From Ligustrum vulgare (lineage: Eukaryota > Streptophyta > Magnoliopsida > Lamiales > Oleaceae), in the NCBI GenBank assembly GCA_963555705.1, contig OY743169.1, positions 11,160,014-11,224,013 on the forward strand: a DNA stretch of 64,000 bases, given 5' to 3'. Positions 45,352 through 59,179 of this stretch are shown in pieces. The notes beneath the pieces were generated by a model. It did no database searches, was not told the origin of the DNA, and saw only the letters and a program-made list of their open reading frames with translations. Within the stretch, counting starts at the first letter, position 1, and each line of letters begins with the position of its first letter. A program made the position numbers and the translations under genes.

Positions 45352-48300
45352 TAAGTATTTCAATGAACCAGAATACTTTTGATAATTATACTATTATTTT
45401 GAAATAAAAAATATGCAATATGAGTGTCAAATCGAAGATTTCAACGAGATCTTTAATACGAACTCATAAGTGAGAGCCAACTGTAAACATGTCGCCCATA
45501 AAATCACATTAAAGATTAAATGTAAACGTCTTATCTTGTACATTTTAATTTTTCTCAATGTCTCACTATTTTTAAATTGTTTTATTCTAACCCTACAATG
45601 ATATTTATAATTTCTTTAACTAAATTTAATTTGGCCATAAACAATTAATTTCAATTTGAATTGCTTTACTTATCAAATTAATATAAATAATAAATATCTG
45701 AATTATTAAATAAATTCAATTTAAGTTCGAATAATTTTTGCAACTTCATATTTCAAATCAATTCATTTGTCATTTAAAAATTAATTTTATTTATTTATGT
45801 TTAATATTATAAATAAAAATAATAAAAATGAAAAATATATATTACAGAGTTTAACAATTAGTTTGATTAATTTTTATCAAAATAAAAATAAATGCATATT
45901 AGCAAACTTATTCTGCTTCAAAATAAGATGTGGTCAAACACATTTATTTAAAACTTAAAAAAATAGTTTTTTTTCCCCGAGTAATATGACCATTTGACTA
46001 ATGGGTGAAAAATGAAAAAAATCACGTTGTATTGGGAATTATTGAATAAGTTTTGAATATTTTAATAGTTTGTATCTATAATTTTTTTCAATTTCTGTCA
46101 TTGGTCGTGATTTTACGTTCTAACCGGTTTATATGAAACTTAACTGTTTGATTTTTTTTTTTTAAATTGATTTTGTGAAAGTGGTTTTTTTTTTTTTTTT
46201 AATTTAGAATGTGTAGTTAAAAAATAGTATGAAAATTGTAAAAAAAAGATTTTTTTTAGACAATAATTTTAGAGAGATATTTTTTGAGAACATTTTTAAG
46301 GAATATTATAACATGTCACACATTTACTTGATTGTGAAAAAGTAAGTGGTGAAGTAGTTATTTTCACCACTCAATGAATGTGTGATATGTCACAATATCA
46401 ATTTGAAAAAGATTAATAACGTCAATAATTAAAATTGAATAGTTATATATGCAAATGTTCATTGAAATATTTTTTAATTGTAAGTTATTCAAGTTCCAAA
46501 ATATTACACTTGTGGACATTTGCCAAAAATAAAAAATAAAAAATTTTGACCCCTATGAGGTACTCTTTATTTAAAACCTCTTTTTTTTTTTTTTTTAATT
46601 CATTTTCAACCAACATTCTATTAATAAAATAATTTACATATAAATTCAAAAATTTCTACTTTTTAACAAAACATTCTCCCAAAATTTACTGTAACAAACT
46701 AAATTATTTGAAATAATATGTCTCAAATAGGGGCTTAAGTACACATTTTCGAAAAAATCACAATTATAAAACTTATTTTGTAGATAATGAGTGCTCAAAC
46801 AATGGCTAAATACGTCCACGAGAGAAAAACGTAATATATAAATGGAGAGAACTTCCAAAAAATAGGTATTTGCCCATTTTCCTATCTAAAATATATTTTC
46901 TAAAATGGTAAGTAGTATCAATTAACTATTTATTATTTATTTTGGACAAAATTCAAATTTAAAATAATCCAATTGAATTCAAATTTTAAATAGCTGCGTT
47001 TTCCAGGTCCCGAAGTTTCTTGGTCCACCTTCCCCTTTTGAAAATCAATTACAATTTTTTTATAAACCCGTGAAAAATGTCAATATCATATAAATATTTT
47101 TCTTTAAAAAAATGAAATAGAAGCTTTCATCGATCTAATTTTTCTTTTCCTTTTCGTTTTAATAATACTCTAAGTGTATATCACACATATATCTATTTTT
47201 TTGCTTATCACAAATTCCATTTAAATGTAATTTTATTTTTCCATTTTAAGTTTTAAATCAATTCAAATTACAATACTTAAATAAATTTCTTGGATCGATA
47301 AACATATGAACCATAAAAAAAATAAAAAAAATTAAGGTATGTGTAATTTGATTTTATTTTTTTTGGTAAATGATTGTCTTCCTTTGTTTTTTCAATTTTC
47401 ATTCAAAAACATCAATCACAATTCACAGTAATTATAAATGCGTGCTTGATCTTAAGCCCACAAATATTTATATTTTACCAATAAAATTATGTTTTCATTT
47501 ATAAAATCAAGTAGTCAAAATAATAATTACGTAAATCTGGCAATTATCATGGTATGACAACATATAATGTTGGAATAAAAAAATTATACCGAAAATCATA
47601 TACCATATAACCTTTACACAACTATTTAAATAAAAAATGATTAAAAAATATTATTCACTCTTAACCATAATATACACAATTTCTTCATTTGCCTCTCGTA
47701 TTTAACATTTTTTTTCTAAATTTCTTTCAAAAACATCAATCACGATAATTATAAATGTGTGTTTAATCTTAACCTAGCAAATATTTGCATTTGACCAATA
47801 AAACTTATTTTTATTTTCAGAAATGTCAAGTGCGTTTCAACGAGAAACCATGTGTATATTTTGGTGACGGTTACTTTGTTTTTATATTATATATAGATTA
47901 AATAAAATTTTCAAATATTGTAAATAACTAATAACTCATCCAACAATTTTTTAATATGCTAATTTTTTTTTAATTATGAGCAAAAAGTAATTTGTAAAAC
48001 AGATAAAAAAAAAAAAATTACACTATTATCAATTTGATCAGAAAACTCTGAATTCAAAACAAAATAAGAACTTATTAGTTTTCTTTAATTTTTTATTAAA
48101 AAAGTATGGGACTCATTTGCATCCTTTTCAAAGGTTATGGACCCAGTGCAATTTCCCCTAATTAAGATTAAGGGCATATTGATCTTTAAAAAAAAAAACA
48201 ATTTTGGACCAAATTAAACATAGGTTAGGATTTTGAACTGAGTTCTTCATCTACTTTTGTGTTAGGTATGGAGAATTAATGGAATTGTTTCCATGTGTGT

Positions 48301-48843
48301 GTGTGTGGTTGTAAAAAAATCAGCAGCATTTGTATGCAATTTTTCCACAAATCAATTTGAAGAAGGGAACTCCATGTTTGACTTCAAGAGTGACTGCACC
48401 TACCTCCATCTACTTCGAAGTTTTTGGCTAAACTTAAAAGTAATTAACGTGTAATTTTAAGTAGAATTTATATTAACAAGTGTTAAGATATTTTAGCTTC
48501 TTCCTTTACAAATGATAAAAAGTAAATAAGTTACTTGTTTTATTCAGCGTTTATTGTCAAATATAATGATCATCATGTCTATATGCATTATTTCTCGTAT
48601 AGATGTAAATGTAATACATATGTATGATTGTCGATCACAAAGATGGTTAATCAAACTCATTTTTAGGTTCAAGAGAAATAAGAACGTTTAAGATTGAATT
48701 TGATCGAGTGCCATTGTGTTTAAAATATCTTAAAAGTATGAGACAAATAAAAAAAGAATATGATTTTTTATACCTATGATTTCACATAAAAGTTACAATC
48801 AGTCACCAACTCTGGCCACCCCAACCCCACCACACCCCAAGTT
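45352..48843. other. Long AT-rich intergenic stretch
   Basis: Decayed M3 MITE at about 46255-46430; another MITE-like segment with ATTATTTGAAATAAT at 46560-46740. A repeated phrase TTTCAAAAACATCAATCAC plus ATTATAAATG occurs at about 47400 and 47725. No gene is recognised. Confidence 0.45.
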
Positions 48844-48849
48844 CTGACC

Positions 48850-48858
48850 CTATATAAT
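48850..48858 (+). promoter_or_regulatory. TATA box of dirigent gene 2
   Basis: CTATATAAT lies 86-94 bp upstream of the start codon, a usual spacing for a plant promoter with a ~60-base leader. Confidence 0.6.
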
Positions 48859-48904
48859 TAGACTGGATTAAACACTTTAAGCCTCGTCACTTGTAGCATT
48901 GTAA

Positions 48905-49504
<600 letters not shown>

Positions 49505-50215
49505 ACAATTTAGCTCTTCTCCAGTAAACTTGGCTATTATATTTCTTTAACGAGTTTAATAAGGAGCATGATCGTGATTCTGTTCTATCCAGAGAGAAAA
49601 AAAACTTATAATTAGTTTTTTCAATAATAAAAAATAGTTTGTGTGCTTTTGTAAATCAAGAATTGTCATATGTTGAAGATGATTTCCGAAGTTCAAGTAT
49701 TTTCCCAGTTTTGGTTCTTCTTTGAAGTTAAGATTGACTAATCAGTGATAATTTTTTTCTCAATTTTATAAAATTGCCATATTACTCATGTATTAAGTAC
49801 ACGTGCTACTTAAAGATTATAGTAAAGTTTAACAAACTTAATTAAAAATATGGATTTTGTGTACTACTTATTATATATGCCACATGAGAGGTTGAGACCT
49901 AACATCTGGAAAGTATACCTATAGTCCATAATTATATAAAATTCACCTTATAATTGATTATTGATTATAAATTTTATTAGAACTCTATTATGAGAACACT
50001 GATCTTAGGTTAAATTTCTAATCTCACGATGATTTAAATAAAAAAATTGAACACTTTCTGTCATTAAAAAGTAATTATGAAACTATGCGTGTTAGCTATC
50101 AACTTGTACCTTATAAAAGTTGTACCGTGAATAAAACTCATCTTTAAACTCTAAAACGTGGCATTTATTCGGGTACAAGTGAAGATAGCAATAATCAAAA
50201 ATTACATTTCCAAAA
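49505..50215. other. Dirigent gene 2 3' flank
   Basis: TTTCTTTAACGAG and AATAATAAAAAATAG (about 49623-49637) may include polyadenylation signals. The rest is AT-rich without a gene. Confidence 0.4.
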
Positions 50216-51695
50216 TTTGAAATGGGTAAATAGGGCAAATGGTCTCCCAACCTTTGATTTTTTTGCGAAAATGATCAATAACGTTTAGATTTTGACATTT
50301 ATACTCTCAAAATCACCAAACGTTACGAAAATTGTCTCTACCGTTAGATTCTGTTACTTTCTACCGTTAAAAACGTACAAATAGCACAACTGGTCCCTAA
50401 CATTTGAGTTTCTTATGATAATAGTCCCTAACATATTAAGGTCATGTTTGACATATATAGTTTGTAACCTCCAAACGTTTGGCGTATTTAGTCCCTTAAC
50501 ATATTAAATCCCTAAACGTTTGATATATTTAGTCAATAATATATTAATCCCCTATTTGAGACCAATTATTTCAAATAATGTGGTCTGTAATTGTAATTTT
50601 TTGAAGAATTTGTGATTAAAAAAAAACTTGAATTTATTTATAGATTATTTTATTGATTGAATGTGTGGTTAAAAACGTGTTTTAAAAAAATAAAGTTTAT
50701 TCTGGATTTCTAAAGTGCACAATAAAATATTTAACAAAAATTCACGGTATTAACATTTCAACCTATTGATATAAAAAAATAATAATAAATTCATGGAGCA
50801 TAAACAAATAAATATATTGGACATTATTTTAGGAATTGAATAACAAATATGTTTTTATCAGTTCTACTTTCGATTTCGATTTTGAAAACCAATCGATTTG
50901 AAAAGTAAGTTTGAAAATTTTGGGTTAAAAAGTAAGATTTTTTTTTTAATTTATGTATAAATTAAAAAAAATTATTAATAGAATGTGTTAAAGAAAACGA
51001 GTTTTAAACAAAAATGAAATCTTGAAAATCGATGTTGATCGGTTCTCAAAATAGAAAATAAAAAATAGAACTCATAAAAACATATATTTTATTCAATTTC
51101 TAAAATGATATCCAATGTACAATGAATTTATTATTATTTTTACCAATAGATTGAACTATTAATGCGGTAGATTTTTGTTAAATATTTTATTGTGCACTTT
51201 AGAAATTCAAAATAAACTTTGTTTTTTTAAAACTCGTTTTCAACTATACATTCTATCAATAAAATAATTTACAAATAAATTCATTTTTTAATCACAGATT
51301 CTTCAAAAAATTATAATTAAAAGCCACATTATTTGAAATAATTGGTCTCAAACAAGAGCTTAATATGTTAGGGACTAAATACGTCAAACGTATAAGGACT
51401 TAATATGTGGGGAACTAAATAAGTCAAACGCTTGGAGGTTACAAACTAAATATGTCAAATATGACATTAATATGTTAGAGACTATTATAGATAGAAATTG
51501 AAAAGTTAGGGATAATTTGTACTATTTACAAGTTTTTAATGGTTGATACTAACGAAATCTAACGGTAAGGACCATTTTCGTAACGTTTGGTGATTTTGAG
51601 GATATAAATGTCAAAATTTAAACGTTGAAGATCATTTTCACAATAAATCTAAAATTGGGGACCATTAGCGCTATTTATCCATTTGAAATTGCACA
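50216..51695. mobile_element. Foldback element (1480 bp) with ~690-bp inverted arms, 10-bp TSD
   Basis: Arms about 50216-50905 and 51005-51695 are near-perfect inverted copies over nearly their whole length (for example AATCACCAAACGTTACGAAA versus its reverse at about 51580; AGTGCACAATAAAATATTTA versus its reverse at about 51190). The flanks ATTTCCAAAA at 50206-50215 and 51696-51705 are identical, a Mutator-like target length. Non-coding. A transcript would fold into a long hairpin and could feed small-RNA silencing, which is inference. Confidence 0.85.
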
Positions 51696-51792
51696 ATTTC
51701 CAAAACAGTAAAAGAATATTTAGTCTGACGCGCTGACTTTTTCAGCCAACTTGGACACACAAAATTATAATTACACACATGCACTCAAAATA

Positions 51793-52115
51793 TTTTAACC
51801 TCCGTTTGGCAAAATATATTTTTAAACATATTTTTTTTACACAATTTCTAAATCACTTTTTAATTTTTTTTCTCTCCATTTTTCAACCACACGTTTTACC
51901 TAAAAAATATAAAAAAATATGTTTTTAAACAAAAAAAATTTTAACAAACAGAGGCTAAGCCTCCGTATGGTAAATAATTTTTTTTTGTTTATAAACAACA
52001 CAATTTTTCAAATTAACCACACATTTTTTCTCTTCAATTTTCAACTATTACTTTTTACCTCAAAATCATAAATAAATAAGTTTATAAATCAAATAGTGTT
52101 ACCAAATGGAGGCTA
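51793..52115. repeat. Two adjacent M1 MITEs
   Basis: 51793-51955 begins CCTCCGTTTGGCAAAATA and ends TTTAACAAACAGAGGC. 51959-52113 begins GCCTCCGTATGGTAA and ends TTACCAAATGGAGGC. Both contain the TTTTCAACNA-TTTTTACCT core. Confidence 0.7.
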
Positions 52116-53597
52116 GTTAATGTGAAGGGTAAAATCGAAAATTTCCACATAAAGCAAACCTGGTACCATTCTGATAAAGCAGTCATTTCAACTTCTTGAC
52201 ATATAAAATTCTGATTATAATAAAAAATGTAGTTGCCGAACGCATAACACTGTTGACATCAAAAAATGGGATGGACATTCTCTTAATTGTGATCATTTTT
52301 TTTTTTTTCATATATATAGGAAGAAGATTTTAGAGAATACAAGTAATTTTGGAGTGTTTTCTTCTCCTTATATGAGAGAAAACTTAAATTTCTTTTATTT
52401 TTTATTAACAATAATATAATGATTTTACTAACAAATGGATAGTATTTAGTCAAAGAAAATGATGAATCTTTGTCAACTTGATGTACTAATTTTAGTAGAA
52501 CAAGTGACTTTGGTAGGATCTCCTTGAGTTTTATGTAACTTGATCGCAATTTTTTATAACCGTGAGGTAAATACAAGATATCTAATTGATGAATCTTGGA
52601 ACTTACAAAACATACAAGATATTTAATAGAGCAATGCTGCTCGTACAGGGGACCTAAATTGGATCAATTCCCTGTACTAAGCAGATTGACTAGTGCTTCA
52701 CTAGAAATGTAAGGAAATTACCCATGAATCTAGCCTACCCCAAAAGGAAGGAAGAAACAATATTGGCTGAGGTAGGAGAAGCTAAAGCTGGGAAACTGAG
52801 AAAAGAGCTGTTATAAGAAGGAGACGGCGAAGGAGAAGAGGACAAGGGAAATAAAAGTAGAAAAATCAGATTCATATTTTCATTAGTTCAAAATTTAAAC
52901 CAACAATTGCAAGTGAGGGTGGTGCTATATATGTTGGAAAAAATTAGAATAAAAATGTAGGTTGAAGGATACTACAACTGGATTGCAATTCAAGTTTCTG
53001 ACATCTTATATTATTCTGATCATTGTAATAGTATTTGGTAAAATCATTTTAGTAAATTAGGAAGTTTGTCTATCAAATGTGGATGTAGCATTCAAGGGGT
53101 GTGTATTATGCAATTCAGATGAGACTTGCTTTTGCTCTTGTTTGGTCATCGTCCTTTTTTGGTTTTATAAATCAATTTATAAATAACACAATTTTTAAAT
53201 CACTTTTTAACCACACATTTTTCTCTCTCTAATTTTCAACAATTACTTTTTACTTCAAAATTATAAATAAATCAGTTTATAAACCAAACATTATTATCAA
53301 ACGGAGTAGTTTCTGAAGAAACAGATGTTCCTGTGTCCAGTTGTTAAAGTACACCATCTTCCTTTTCCATTAGAAAATATTTTGCAATGTTACCAGCTGA
53401 TGCTAATCAAAATTACATTATCTCGTGAGTAATCTTGTACCTACTAAATTATACCTGTAGAAACAAAACCTATTGATTGAAGTCATAAAGTGTAACTTGT
53501 AATACAAGCACATAATACTGGAGAGGAGAATACCCCAAGAATTGGACTACTAACTTCTCATTACATTGCGAAGGTTTTGGTTCTTGATACATCAAGT
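52116..53597. other. Intergenic with one M1 MITE
   Basis: M1 copy at about 53150-53310. A 97-codon minus-strand frame (52283-52576) shows no recognised domain and has a low-complexity Lys-rich end; it is not called. The rest is unassigned. Confidence 0.4.
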
Positions 53598-53777
53598 CAG
53601 AGACGAATCCAGAAAATCAATTCAGCACGAGCGGATTTGTTTCAGCACGAGTGGACAATACTAGGTAAGAGGAAAAAAAAATTCGACACAAAAATTATAA
53701 GGTAATTTTTTTTTTTTTTTTTGGCGGATCTAGCACGAACGACTGAACACCCTAACCACATATTAGATTCGTCCCTG
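53598..53777. mobile_element. hAT MITE (180 bp), perfect 8-bp TSD
   Basis: Ends CAGAGACGAATCCAGA and, reversed, CAGGGACGAATCTAAT; flanking CATCAAGT at 53590-53597 and 53778-53785. CAGRG termini and 8-bp duplications are diagnostic of hAT. The interior has repeated TTCAGCACGAG(C/T)GGA motifs. Confidence 0.85.
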
Positions 53778-53785
53778 CATCAAGT

Positions 53786-54769
53786 TTTAGTATAACCTAA
53801 CATATAGTTTGTAAATCTAGATGGTTCCATCACTTTTTTCTCCTTTTTGTCTCTAGACAATTGATGTGTGTCTTAAGGCAGGTTGGCGACTCTCTTGCTT
53901 CACCTCTTCTACACTATTTCTTCCAATTGTTTGTGCTCAAACGCAAACACAAACTCAGACTAAGTTTCTACTTAAAACTAATTTATTTATTAGGTCATAT
54001 GGAGAATAAATCTCCACCTGGAACTTTGTTCAACCAGCTTTGTATACTAATTCAAGCTTTTTTTTAAAAAATATTTTCTTCACTACAAACTTCAATCATA
54101 AAAGCAGCAAATATTGAGATAATTAACTATCTAATGTCTGATTAAGGCGCTGGCAGAATTGACAGTATCACACCTACCAGTCACCCACCCAACTACCAGC
54201 TAAGGACAGTGACTGATTAAGTGAGATCAATTAGTTAATTAAGTATTCAACATGAAATCAAAGATTAATTATTAATCTTTTGCATAAGTGAGATATTAAC
54301 TGACTTTCCAAATAAAATAGATCTACCTACGTCAATGTAATCCCATTTCTGCTGGAAATTTAGATGGATTCACAAGTTTTCATTTGGCTTACAAGTAACT
54401 AATTAAAAAACAAAGACATTTGCAAAAGAAACCATCCATATAAATTAAAGTTTTCAGATATCTTTTATTTATTCCAGTTAATTAATAACAGATTTCACGT
54501 CAAAAAATAACTAACATTATTATATATATGAATACTAAAGGAATAATAGCTACAACATCAATGTGGATGGTGCTAAATGATAGATTCAATGAAAAATAGA
54601 ATTAAATGATTGATTCAATTATAATACCTCTAATTTACTGTCATGTTAGTGCCACAAACTAATATTTCAATATCATTAGTGATAAATAGCATTACTAAAT
54701 ATGTGTGTGTGTGTGTGTGTGTTCGTTATGTATGTATATTTGTTCCTTGTTACAGTTATTCCTAATACT
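53786..54769. other. Intergenic, no gene recognised
   Basis: AT-rich; a short (GT)n at about 54702-54721. No repeat limits are evident. Confidence 0.4.
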
Positions 54770-55480
54770 TGTGAAGTCGTGTGCCAATACTTTTCGTTGA
54801 GCAAAAGCGTGTTTTTATAATTTTTAATAGCTTGCTTCATCTACACCATTCACGTGGTGCAATCTGAACAGGCTATTGGCTGAGCCTTATAAAAGGCTTG
54901 TTACCGGATTAGGGTTTTATTCTGATCTCCTTTTGATACGCCTCTTCGTCTTCATTCTCTGCACTCTGAACCGAAGCTTGAGTCATGCTTTCTGTCTTCT
55001 CTTTAGCCAGTTGTGGTGCCCTTCTTGATTAAATCCCGTTTGTCTTTCAGAGTCTCTTTTGTGAGACAGTTGTACTGTGATGTATAGTCTTCAGTTCTGA
55101 AAGTTTTTTGTTATAGCGTGATTTAGGGTTGAAAGAGGAAGAACTATCTAGTTGATCAATAAAAGTTCTTGAGTCAGATCCACATTTGGTGGAGACGCAA
55201 CAGGGGGATGTAGGCGTTAAAAGCGGTCGCCAAACCTCCAGACCCTTCGGGTAAAAATTTGTGTGTTCTTGCAATTATTGTTTCTGATTACTAGTTTGTG
55301 GTTGATTTCTGGCGACTTAAACCTTTACAATACTTTTTCAGCGCATTCTTAAACTCGACTTTTCATTAATTAATACATTTGTGACCGTCGTATGGAGAGT
55401 GCATCACCTTGACCACCAGAACCGTTCACCTGAGCGTGGTGCTGAAATTGGATATCAGCTCCTTCCATTTTTTATTACAA
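54770..55480 (+). repeat. Probable LTR or solo-LTR remnant
   Basis: Contains a TATA box CCTTATAAAAGGC (about 54885), a pyrimidine-rich leader-like block and TGGTGGAGACGCAACAGGGGGATGTAGGC-like text reminiscent of copia LTR 3' regions (shown in part only). A degenerate tRNA-Met site TTGGATATCAGCTCC lies at about 55449. Exact limits and target duplication were not found, so this is tentative. Confidence 0.4.
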
Positions 55481-55533
55481 TTTTATTAGCATGTGGACCT
55501 TACTCTTGGTCAAGAATTCAACCTATTTGAGCG

Positions 55534-55674
<141 letters not shown>

Positions 55675-57864
55675 GATTTCTTACTGTTTGGGCTCATTAT
55701 AAATAAAATCAATTTTTCTTTATCTTTTATTCAATCACATTTATTAATAAAATAATATTATATGTAAATTTATAAAAGATTTCTTACTTTTTAAGTACAC
55801 ATTATCCTAGAACTCAATATTCAAAAAACTATTTCTTCAAGCCTAGTTGGTACTCATTATTCAAAATCACATTTTTTTAAAGCTCATTTTTAACCACATT
55901 CTACCAATAAATTAATTTACACATTAATTTAAAAATATTCTTTACTTTTACCCAAAGATTGGTAAAAAAATTACTATTACAAACCACATTATTTGAAATA
56001 ATGAATCTGGAACAGAGGCTAAATAAACTCTTTAAAATCAACATCAAACATAATCATTATAAAACATATGAAACCCGCTAATTTCACATAGTCATTATAA
56101 AACTTATAAAAAAAAGGTTTAAGAAATTGTGATGATTGTGTTACAGAACGAAGGGTTATACGCATCAAGTATTTGAATCTTTTGTCCAATTTAAGGAATT
56201 GCAACGATAATCACTTGACTAAAAACAAAAAAAAAATACGATTTCAAAAATTAATCCAATTTACTGATGTCTAAATACTGCTACAGTATTTAATATTAAT
56301 CCAAATTCAGATCACTAAAGTACGAGATTCTAGCTTAATATTAATATAAATCTTCACAGAATTTAATATTATAAATTGATTTATTTATTTATATTTCTTA
56401 CGTAAAATGTATAGTTAAAAAGTGAAGAGAGAAAATATATGTGATTAAAAAGTGGTTTGAAAAATTGTGTTGTTTATAAATTAGTTTATTAATTGTAATT
56501 ATTGCGTTAAAGAAAAAATTCTAAATTTTAACCTAAGAAATATTAAGCTAATCCGTTAAGTAACACTGATTGGATTATGAACTGATTTATTTATGATTTT
56601 GAGGTAAAAAGTAATTGTTGAAAATTGAAGAAAAAAATATATGTGGTTTGAAAAATTGTTTAGTTTATAAATCGATTTATAAATTAAAAAAATAGTTTAC
56701 CGAACACAAGCTTAAATCATCCAAAAATGGAATATTAATTTAAATCTTAAATGTATTAATCTTTGATGTCCGTGAGGAGATTGAGAAGAAGAGAAAAGTT
56801 TGAGAGAGAGAGAGAGGAAACAAGGTTTAGAGGTTCTGTTTTTAATTAAAAAGGGTGGGAGAGAGAGATGGAAATTTTGGAGAGAGAAAGAGAGAGTGCT
56901 CAACAATTTGAACCACATATAAGATTTCCATACTTCTACACGAAATCCGCACACTACTTTCCAGATTCAAAATAGCCACACACACATAAGTCATAACGCA
57001 CGGGACGTGCAACACACGAATCCCAACTAGTAATTTGAAAAGAGGATTGATGTCAGTAAGTACAAAAAATTTCGTTATAAAAAAATAGAAATTCTTAAAA
57101 ATTGAATTTTGGTGATATACAAGTTTTGTTGATGCTCTTGTACGTATATTGCTATATATACAATACTCATATTCGAGTGTTAACAGAGAGGGATCAAGTG
57201 ACTAGATTCTTGGATTCCAAGGACTCGATCTTCTTTATTTGAACTACATTGAATCAATTTTCAACAAGTTACGACGGGTACTGTGTTCAATTTAAATTGA
57301 ATTATTTGAATATTCTACGTAAAATATGTGATTAAAAATTGAAAAGAAAAAATGTGTTTAGTTAAAAAGTGATTTGAAAAAATTGTGTAATTTAAATTTT
57401 GGGTTAAATTGGATCTTCCAAACAGAGGCCTATATACGTGACGGATTACCAACCAATTTTTCACATTTTAGGTGTAAAAAATGTAACTTCTAAATAAAAT
57501 TTATTTTTCTGAAAAATTAAATATCCTGAAAAGATAAACGTAAAAAGATCACGTCCCACCAAATAAGTATCTCAAAAGCAAGTCAATCAATATTTTATTC
57601 AAGGATAAGATTAATATTTGTTAGGTAAAATTTTTTATTTATAAACAAAGAATATGATATTTTCGAGGTAAAATATGTGATATGTTGTTAAAAAATAATT
57701 TTAAAAAATTTGTTGCTTTCAAACTTATTTATAAACAGTTTATTATTACCAAATGGAGGATGATAAACTTCCCTCTTACAAGTTGTTCTCTTGAATTAAA
57801 TGTTTACAAAGCAATGATCAAAATATGAAAAAATGAATAAAAGACGCTATAACATAGATGTTCT
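55675..57864. other. AT-rich intergenic region with M1 MITEs in reverse orientation
   Basis: MITE-like sequences at about 55860-56030 (ATTATTTGAAATAAT end), 56370-56490, 56570-56710, 57300-57430 and 57620-57760. A purine-rich GAGAGAGAGAGAGG block lies at 56780-56900. No gene is recognised. Confidence 0.45.
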
Positions 57865-59179
57865 CTATCCAAAAATGCCAAGCGTATTTTGATTGAGAGC
57901 CCGACATTGTTTTCTGATTTCTCCCTGATCCCCTGTAAGAACCTCAATCTCTCCCAATTTAATGATGGTTTTGATGAACTTACCAACCCACACCTCTTGA
58001 TCATCAGCTAGTGTTTTCATAATATTGGCAGTTTGAGGATCACGGACCATATTTTGATCTGATTCAATTAATGCTCTCTTATTCAGCAATTGCTTGTAGA
58101 ATTGTGAATCTAATTTGTATTCTGTGATTGTATCGAATGGAAATATTTGTTCTGGGTTATTCCCGCAAGAGAACCCGACTGCCATGCGATAGCCCGGTTC
58201 AATGTCTTTTCGCCTTTTTTCATCCCAAAACCTATCGATGATGTTGGCACAATGTGCAGTGCCAATAGAATGTGCACCTGTTAGAACAACCATTTCTTCT
58301 ATTGTTAGGCCTTTTCTATTGAACAAGTTTGTCATTTGCTGTGTGGTTTGTTCGGGAAGTGGGACGTTGTTCACGACATTTTTGGCAAGCGAAGTTAGGC
58401 TGTCACGGCGACCGGCAGCCACTTTGTAGGATGGAAGGCCTGAGAATACTAGGGATTCGCGATTTGCAAATGATAGTATGTCTGCACAAGAAACGATGCC
58501 AGGGCATTCGTATTCAAGCTTCCTTTTAATTTCATCGATTGCTTCAAAGCCTCGTATGAACATGCCGTTGGCACCCGATGCCTTCTCGACTACCTCGCCA
58601 CTAGGTGTCTTGTCCAAGAGGATCGAGGCATCACAACCCTGCACGCATGCATGTTTCATTGTATCACATATGTGAGCAATCTGAGAAACACGATTTTAAT
58701 TTTTTCTTTTCTTTTATTAGTACTATCAAGATTTACTGGTCCACTCTAATAAACATATCATATATATATAGAAGTAAAAAGATGTAATGAGAGTGACTTA
58801 CCGTGACAAAACAATCATGGAAAAATAGGCGAACGAGAGCAGCGGCCAGGCTAGAATCATTCTGGAAAGCCTTGTTCATAACATCATTCACGATTAGCTG
58901 AGCTCGAGGGCAAGTCTTCTCATAGAATCCTTCCCTCAATCCGCCTTTTGTGGTCCCGAATTCATCCTTAAAGGGCTTCTTTGGTTGTCCAACATCATTT
59001 GATGGAAGAGAAGCCTCTACATTTTCTCCCTTGCCCGTGAATATTGGTGTTCCATTTTGAAAGGGAGAATCGGAATTTCCCCACTGGAAGAATCCAGGGA
59101 ATGCCGAGGCAAGCAGAGGAAGGATTGCTAAGAAAAGGAATATTATTGAAAGATGCACGCTTCCTCCTCTGCTTGCCAT
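57865..59179 (-). CDS. Class III secretory peroxidase (2 exons, 383 aa) with long N-terminal extension
   Basis: Exon 1 59179-58802, exon 2 58638-57865; the intron (163 bp) is GT-AG, phase 0, and splits ...FFHDCFVT/GCDASILLDK, a classic intron position in this family. The start at 59179 is chosen because the signal peptide (SIIFLFLAILPLLASA) follows at once; a Met 15 codons upstream would push it inward. Domain: GFYEKTCPRAQ, distal heme pocket R117 and H121 (VRLFFHDC), proximal H249 (GAHSIGTAHC), and all eight family cysteines (TCP, HDC, GCD, YEC, VSC, AHC, FSC, KQC). It would oxidise phenolics with H2O2 in the cell wall or vacuole. About 60 residues of Pro/Gly/Asn-rich sequence lie between signal and domain, so 383 aa exceeds the usual 310-350. 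No defects are seen. Confidence 0.93.

Noticed and set aside
52283..52576. 97-codon minus-strand frame, briefly considered as a leucine-rich-repeat remnant
   Set aside because: Leu spacing is irregular and the end is low complexity; not enough to support a gene.
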